Shown here: positions 61,117 to 64,000 of the stretch, piece by piece
How positions within the stretch are numbered: position 1 is the first letter of the stretch
How the letters are laid out: each line of letters begins with the position of its first letter
From: Rhizobiales bacterium 62-17
Lineage (GTDB): Bacteria; Pseudomonadota; Alphaproteobacteria; Rhizobiales; Beijerinckiaceae
Direction of reading: 5' to 3'
Assembly (NCBI GenBank): GCA_001898965.1
Contig: MKVW01000004.1
Span: 537,307 to 601,306, forward strand
DNA length: 64,000 nt
Position numbers and translations under genes: made by a program
Notes under the pieces: model-generated
The model's input: the letters and a program-made list of their open reading frames with translations, nothing else
Databases searched by the model: none
What the model was told of the DNA's origin: nothing

Positions 61117-62274
61117 TCAGCCGATGATGGCGTGCGGCACGAAGCGTGACATATTGCCGATGATCGGCGTGTCGTCTTCGCGCAAACCGATGCCGCACGC
61201 CGTATCGCCGACGATCCAACTGCCGACGGTCGCATAGCGGCCGTCGAAACGCGGCGGCATCGCCAGCTCCTGCACAATGAATCCTTCGGCGCCATAGGTG
61301 CCGTCGGAATGGGCAATGGCGCGGCCGCGATCGACCATGTCAATATTGGCGCCCTCGCGCGAATAGATCGGCTTGCGCACATGATTGCGCGCAAGCTTTG
61401 CCGCGCCCGGTTCATCGGCGAAATAAGCCGGCAGCAGGTTGGGATGGCCGGGCTCCGCCTCCCACAACAGAGCCAACAGGCCTTTGTTCGACAGGATGCT
61501 TTTCCAAGGCGGCTCGAGAAAGCGCGTCGCCCCCATCGAAGGCGAGCGGCCGAATTCATCCGCCAGCATCCATTCCCAAGGATAGAGCTTGAACAGCCAG
61601 TCGATCGGCTTCTCGGCCAGATCGACGAAACGCGCGCCGTCGTCGCCGATGTCGTTGACGTAGATCGACGACACGCCAAGTCCCGCCTGCGCGGCACAAT
61701 CGGCCAGATAACCGATCGTCCCTTCATCCTCCGTCATGTCCTTCATGCAGGAGAAATGCACATGGCCAGAGCCAACGACCACGCGCCAGCGCTGGATCAA
61801 CGCGTCATGGATCGAGTTGAATTGATCGGCATCCTCGGGCAAGGCGCGCCGCTCGCGGCCGTTCTCCAGCCAATGCCATTGCACCACGGCCGATTCGAAC
61901 AGCGAGGTTGGCGTATCGGCATTATATTCGAGCAGGCGAGCCGGTCCGTGCCCGTCATAGACCATGTCAAAACGGCCGTAGAGCGACGGCTGGCGTTTGC
62001 GCCAACTGTCGAGAATCAGCGGCCAGGCGTGCGCCGGAATGCGCAACCGCGTCAGGTCTTTTTCGCTGCCGACGACACGGCCGACCACGTCGCGACACAA
62101 CGCCGCCAGTTCCTGCGATGGCGTTTCGAGATCTTTCTCGATCTGATCGAGGGTGAAGGCGTAATAAGCTTCGTCCTGCCAATAGGGCTGTCCATCGGCC
62201 GCATGATAGGTAAAGCCGATCTGGCGCGCGTAATCGGCGAAGTCTGGGCGCGGCGCGATGCGCAAGCGCCTCAT
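61117..62274 (-). CDS. Glutathionylspermidine synthase-like ATP-grasp protein (YgiC/YjfC family)
   Basis: 385 aa with the GSP_synth pattern: RFDMVYDGHGPARLLEYNAD (substrate/ATP-site region), KLYPWEWMLADEFG and a C-terminal YGAEGFIVQEL. Ligates an amine to a peptide carboxylate; the E. coli relatives act on unknown substrates. Its ATG directly follows the stop of the Ser/Gly-rich gene (TAGATG). Nine bases from the convergent DUF4394 gene. Confidence 0.88.
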   Translation of the reverse strand: MRRLRIAPRPDFADYARQIGFTYHAADGQPYWQDEAYYAFTLDQIEKDLETPSQELAALCRDVVGRVVGSEKDLTRLRIPAHAWPLILDSWRKRQPSLYGRFDMVYDGHGPARLLEYNADTPTSLFESAVVQWHWLENGRERRALPEDADQFNSIHDALIQRWRVVVGSGHVHFSCMKDMTEDEGTIGYLADCAAQAGLGVSSIYVNDIGDDGARFVDLAEKPIDWLFKLYPWEWMLADEFGRSPSMGATRFLEPPWKSILSNKGLLALLWEAEPGHPNLLPAYFADEPGAAKLARNHVRKPIYSREGANIDMVDRGRAIAHSDGTYGAEGFIVQELAMPPRFDGRYATVGSWIVGDTACGIGLREDDTPIIGNMSRFVPHAIIG

Positions 62275-62646
62275 CTAGCCACCACCGGAGAAATGGAAGC
62301 CGCCGCTCGATCCAAAGCCTCCCCGCGCGACCGTGCTATGGCCCGACCCGGAATCCGAGCCCGACGACCCAAAGCCCCAGGAAGAGCGAGACGAGGAGGA
62401 ACCGCCATGGGATGAACCGCTCGACGAACTGCGCGACGACGAACATTGCTGCTGGCCCGTCGCCGGATCGACCTCGCACTGTTCACGCGGCGTGAACGCG
62501 AAAATCGACATGCCGCCGGCCGCGATGAGGCCAATGGCGAGCGTGCTCTTGCGGCCCGCCGACATGCCCGGCTTCTTCGACAGGCTGTGTTTTGCAGCAC
62601 CCGGCTGGCCCAGATTGATGGGACGTTTGGCGGGATTGGTGCTCAT
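62275..62646 (-). CDS. Ser/Gly-rich small membrane-anchored protein of the YgiC cluster
   Basis: 123 aa. One hydrophobic helix (STLAIGLIAAGGMSIFAF) after a basic N-terminus, then a CEVDPATGQQQC loop with two Cys and a long Ser/Gly-rich tail (SSSRSSSSGSSHGGSSSSRS and a final GGFGSSGGFHFSGGG). It occupies the place where DUF1190 (YgiB) lies in E. coli, and the CxxD...QC loop may correspond to it. Probably extracytoplasmic. Confidence 0.7.
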   Translation of the reverse strand: MSTNPAKRPINLGQPGAAKHSLSKKPGMSAGRKSTLAIGLIAAGGMSIFAFTPREQCEVDPATGQQQCSSSRSSSSGSSHGGSSSSRSSWGFGSSGSDSGSGHSTVARGGFGSSGGFHFSGGG

Positions 62647-62653
62647 GCTGGGC

Positions 62654-63061
62654 TCACGGCGTCATGCTGCTGGCACTGACGATGCCGACCGTCAGCGAAA
62701 CCGTGCCAAGCCAGATCGCCGCGGCGATCGAATTGTCCTCGATGCTCTTTGAAAGAGTGGGATGCGCCAGCCGCGCCAGGCCATAGCCCGCCACCTGCAC
62801 GATGAGGGACACCAGCGCCCAGATCGCGAAATCGACCATCCCGGCCGAATGTCGGATCGCCGAGGTCAGCGGCATGGCGAAGCCGATCAGGCTCATGCCC
62901 AGTGCCACGGCGGCTGAGGCATTGTGATTCTCGACGATCAGGGTGAATTCGCGATGCGGCGTGATGCGCGTGTAGATCAGCAGAAAGAGCGCGCAAAAAC
63001 CAATGGCGGCGACGAGATAGGCGGCGAAGGCCGGCAAGCCGCTCAAGGATGAAACGATCAC
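62654..63061 (-). CDS. DUF350 membrane protein (YjfL/YaaW-like)
   Basis: 135 aa with four hydrophobic helices and the DUF350 pattern (NHNASAAVALGMSLIGFAMP, FAIWALVSLIVQVAGYGLAR, SIAAAIWLGTVSLTVGIVSA). DUF350 genes pair with YgiC-type ligases, as here. GTG start at 63061; no ATG nearby. Eight bases before the Ser/Gly-rich gene. Confidence 0.82.
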   Translation of the reverse strand: MIVSSLSGLPAFAAYLVAAIGFCALFLLIYTRITPHREFTLIVENHNASAAVALGMSLIGFAMPLTSAIRHSAGMVDFAIWALVSLIVQVAGYGLARLAHPTLSKSIEDNSIAAAIWLGTVSLTVGIVSASSMTP

Positions 63062-63133
63062 GGGTCACCATCCATCGTCACGAAGTCAGAGCATACTACG
63101 GCTCAGATCGCGATTTTGTGAACCGTCGATCGC

Positions 63134-63541
63134 TTAGGCCGGCTTCTTGCGCTTGCCGCCCCGCCGCTTTGCCCCCGGCGGATTGGCCGGATCGAAACCA
63201 TAATCGTAAGTCAGCTCCTCGCCGCGTGCGATATCGCACAGCGCGCGGATCCATACGCCCCCGCGATGCATGATGGCATCGGCGTTCGGCGTCAGCGAGT
63301 GGTTGATGTAAATCGCTTCATTGCCGCCCACGAGGCCATCGACATAGTGGGTATCGAGCTTGAACAGCAGCGTATAGCCAATGGAATTATAGAACTTGTC
63401 GCGCCGCCGGCCCTCGGCCAGGGAAACCTTCTGACCCGTATATTCGATGATCCAGGCACCGGCCGGAATCCGCTCGGCCGCGAAGAGGCCGCGTCCATGG
63501 ATCGCCGATTGGCCCAGTTTCAATCGATAGGTCTTCGCCAT
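63134..63541 (-). CDS. SET domain protein (putative lysine methyltransferase)
   Basis: 135 aa single SET domain: SAIHGRGLFAAERIPAGAWI, IEYTGQKV, YINHSLTPNADA (NHS motif) and GEELTYDYGF (catalytic Tyr). The basic tail GAKRRGGKRKKPA may bind nucleic acid or protein. Stand-alone bacterial SET proteins may methylate ribosomal or DNA-binding proteins. Same strand as the YgiC group. Confidence 0.85.
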   Translation of the reverse strand: MAKTYRLKLGQSAIHGRGLFAAERIPAGAWIIEYTGQKVSLAEGRRRDKFYNSIGYTLLFKLDTHYVDGLVGGNEAIYINHSLTPNADAIMHRGGVWIRALCDIARGEELTYDYGFDPANPPGAKRRGGKRKKPA

Positions 63542-63609
63542 TTTCAGTCCATCGCCCGCGCTTCCAGGCGCAGAATCATCGCATTGCAGATTCGTGGATT
63601 TCGCGCAAA

Positions 63610-64000
63610 TCAGGCCGCGACGGGCGCCACGTCGACGCTGACCGACAGGCTGTCGCGTCCCGACCCGATGAAGACGCCTTTCACGGGCGACACATCGCTA
63701 TAGTCGCGGCCAATGGCGACCTCGACATGGTCGTCACCGATCAGCAAGGCGTTGGTTGGATCAAGACCGATCCAGCCGAATTCGGCGCCGCACCACAGCG
63801 AGACCCAGGCATGGGAGGCGTCGGCACCCTGCAAACGCGGCTGACCGCGTGGTGGAATGGTGCGGATATAACCGCTCACATAAGCAGCCGAGAGGCCGAG
63901 ACCGCGCAAGCCGGCAATCATCAGATGGGCGAAGTCCTGGCAGACGCCGCTGCGCTGTTCGAAGACCTGCGCCAAAGGCGTCGAGATCGCCGTTGTGCCC
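63610..64000 (-). CDS. Transglutaminase-like cysteine peptidase (partial, C-terminal part)
   Basis: The gene enters from beyond the right edge. The visible C-terminal ~130 residues hold the whole triad: Cys in RSGVCQDFAHLMIAGLRGLG, His in ASHAWVSLWC and Asp in WIGLDPTNALL. C-terminal DYSDVSPVKGVFIGSG is typical of bacterial transglutaminase-family proteins with an N-terminal beta domain, which must lie outside the window. The last gene of a leftward group. Confidence 0.85.
   Translation of the reverse strand, partial: GTTAISTPLAQVFEQRSGVCQDFAHLMIAGLRGLGLSAAYVSGYIRTIPPRGQPRLQGADASHAWVSLWCGAEFGWIGLDPTNALLIGDDHVEVAIGRDYSDVSPVKGVFIGSGRDSLSVSVDVAPVAA

Overview
The window is high-G+C chromosomal DNA of a free-living alphaproteobacterium, most likely of the Hyphomicrobiales (Rhizobiales). 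The signs are a Liv-type importer operon carrying an extra small membrane protein, a coxG-coxSLM-coxD cluster, several Bug/TctC-type binding proteins without their membrane partners, a GTTATA-N-TATAAC Zur box of the rhizobial type and RIME-like palindromes. The species cannot be named from the sequence. No insertion sequence, prophage, rRNA operon or CRISPR array was seen.

Layout. 0-0.8 kb: start of a leftward kdp potassium-ATPase operon (27-aa small ORF, kdpF, kdpA running off the edge). 1.1-4.3 kb: small hypotheticals, a dihydrodipicolinate-synthase homologue that lacks its catalytic residues, and a MhpD-type hydratase. 4.4-7.7 kb: tRNA-Leu(TAA), a Bug-type binding protein, gpt, a CinA/MoaB-type protein and an L,D-transpeptidase. 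7.9-13.4 kb: leftward coxG-S-L-M-D encoding a form-II (AYRGAGR) molybdenum hydroxylase. 13.6-20.9 kb: rightward pcaD (with a histone-like lysine-rich tail), pcaC, livHMGF, a small membrane protein and livK. The divergent arrangement around 13.43-13.62 kb suggests one catabolic locus in which an aromatic or similar acid is imported, hydroxylated and sent through the beta-ketoadipate route. 21-26.9 kb: siderophore receptor, CcdA, P1 peptidase, small exported protein and cupin.

26.9-35.2 kb is an accessory catabolic island: MFS carrier, sulfatase, two tandem Bug-type proteins, LysR regulator, a third Bug-type protein and a VanA-like Rieske oxygenase. 35.3-39.3 kb holds rpe, a large exported CxxCH protein and a WD40 protein. 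39.3-43.4 kb is a zinc-homeostasis locus: COG0523 GTPase with a His-rich loop, znuA, znuB, znuC and, at the head of the operon behind a perfect Zur palindrome, a tiny His-rich membrane protein. 43.5-48 kb: another Bug-type protein and a complete SsuABC/TauABC-like importer with an additional binding-protein homologue that has no signal peptide.

48.2-64 kb is mostly housekeeping and envelope genes: extensin-like lipoprotein, lectin-like exported protein, SDR, DHA2-type MFS pump, uvrB, a Tat-exported methyltransferase-like protein, an APC permease, an ECF sigma/anti-sigma pair divergent from a DUF4394 gene with matching candidate promoters, and a YgiC/DUF350/SET/transglutaminase group that runs off the right edge.

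The points most worth checking are the small His-rich protein heading the znu operon, the catalytically emptied DapA homologue, the PcaD-histone-tail fusion, the exported methyltransferase and the hairpin that combines terminator and Shine-Dalgarno upstream of the cupin gene.
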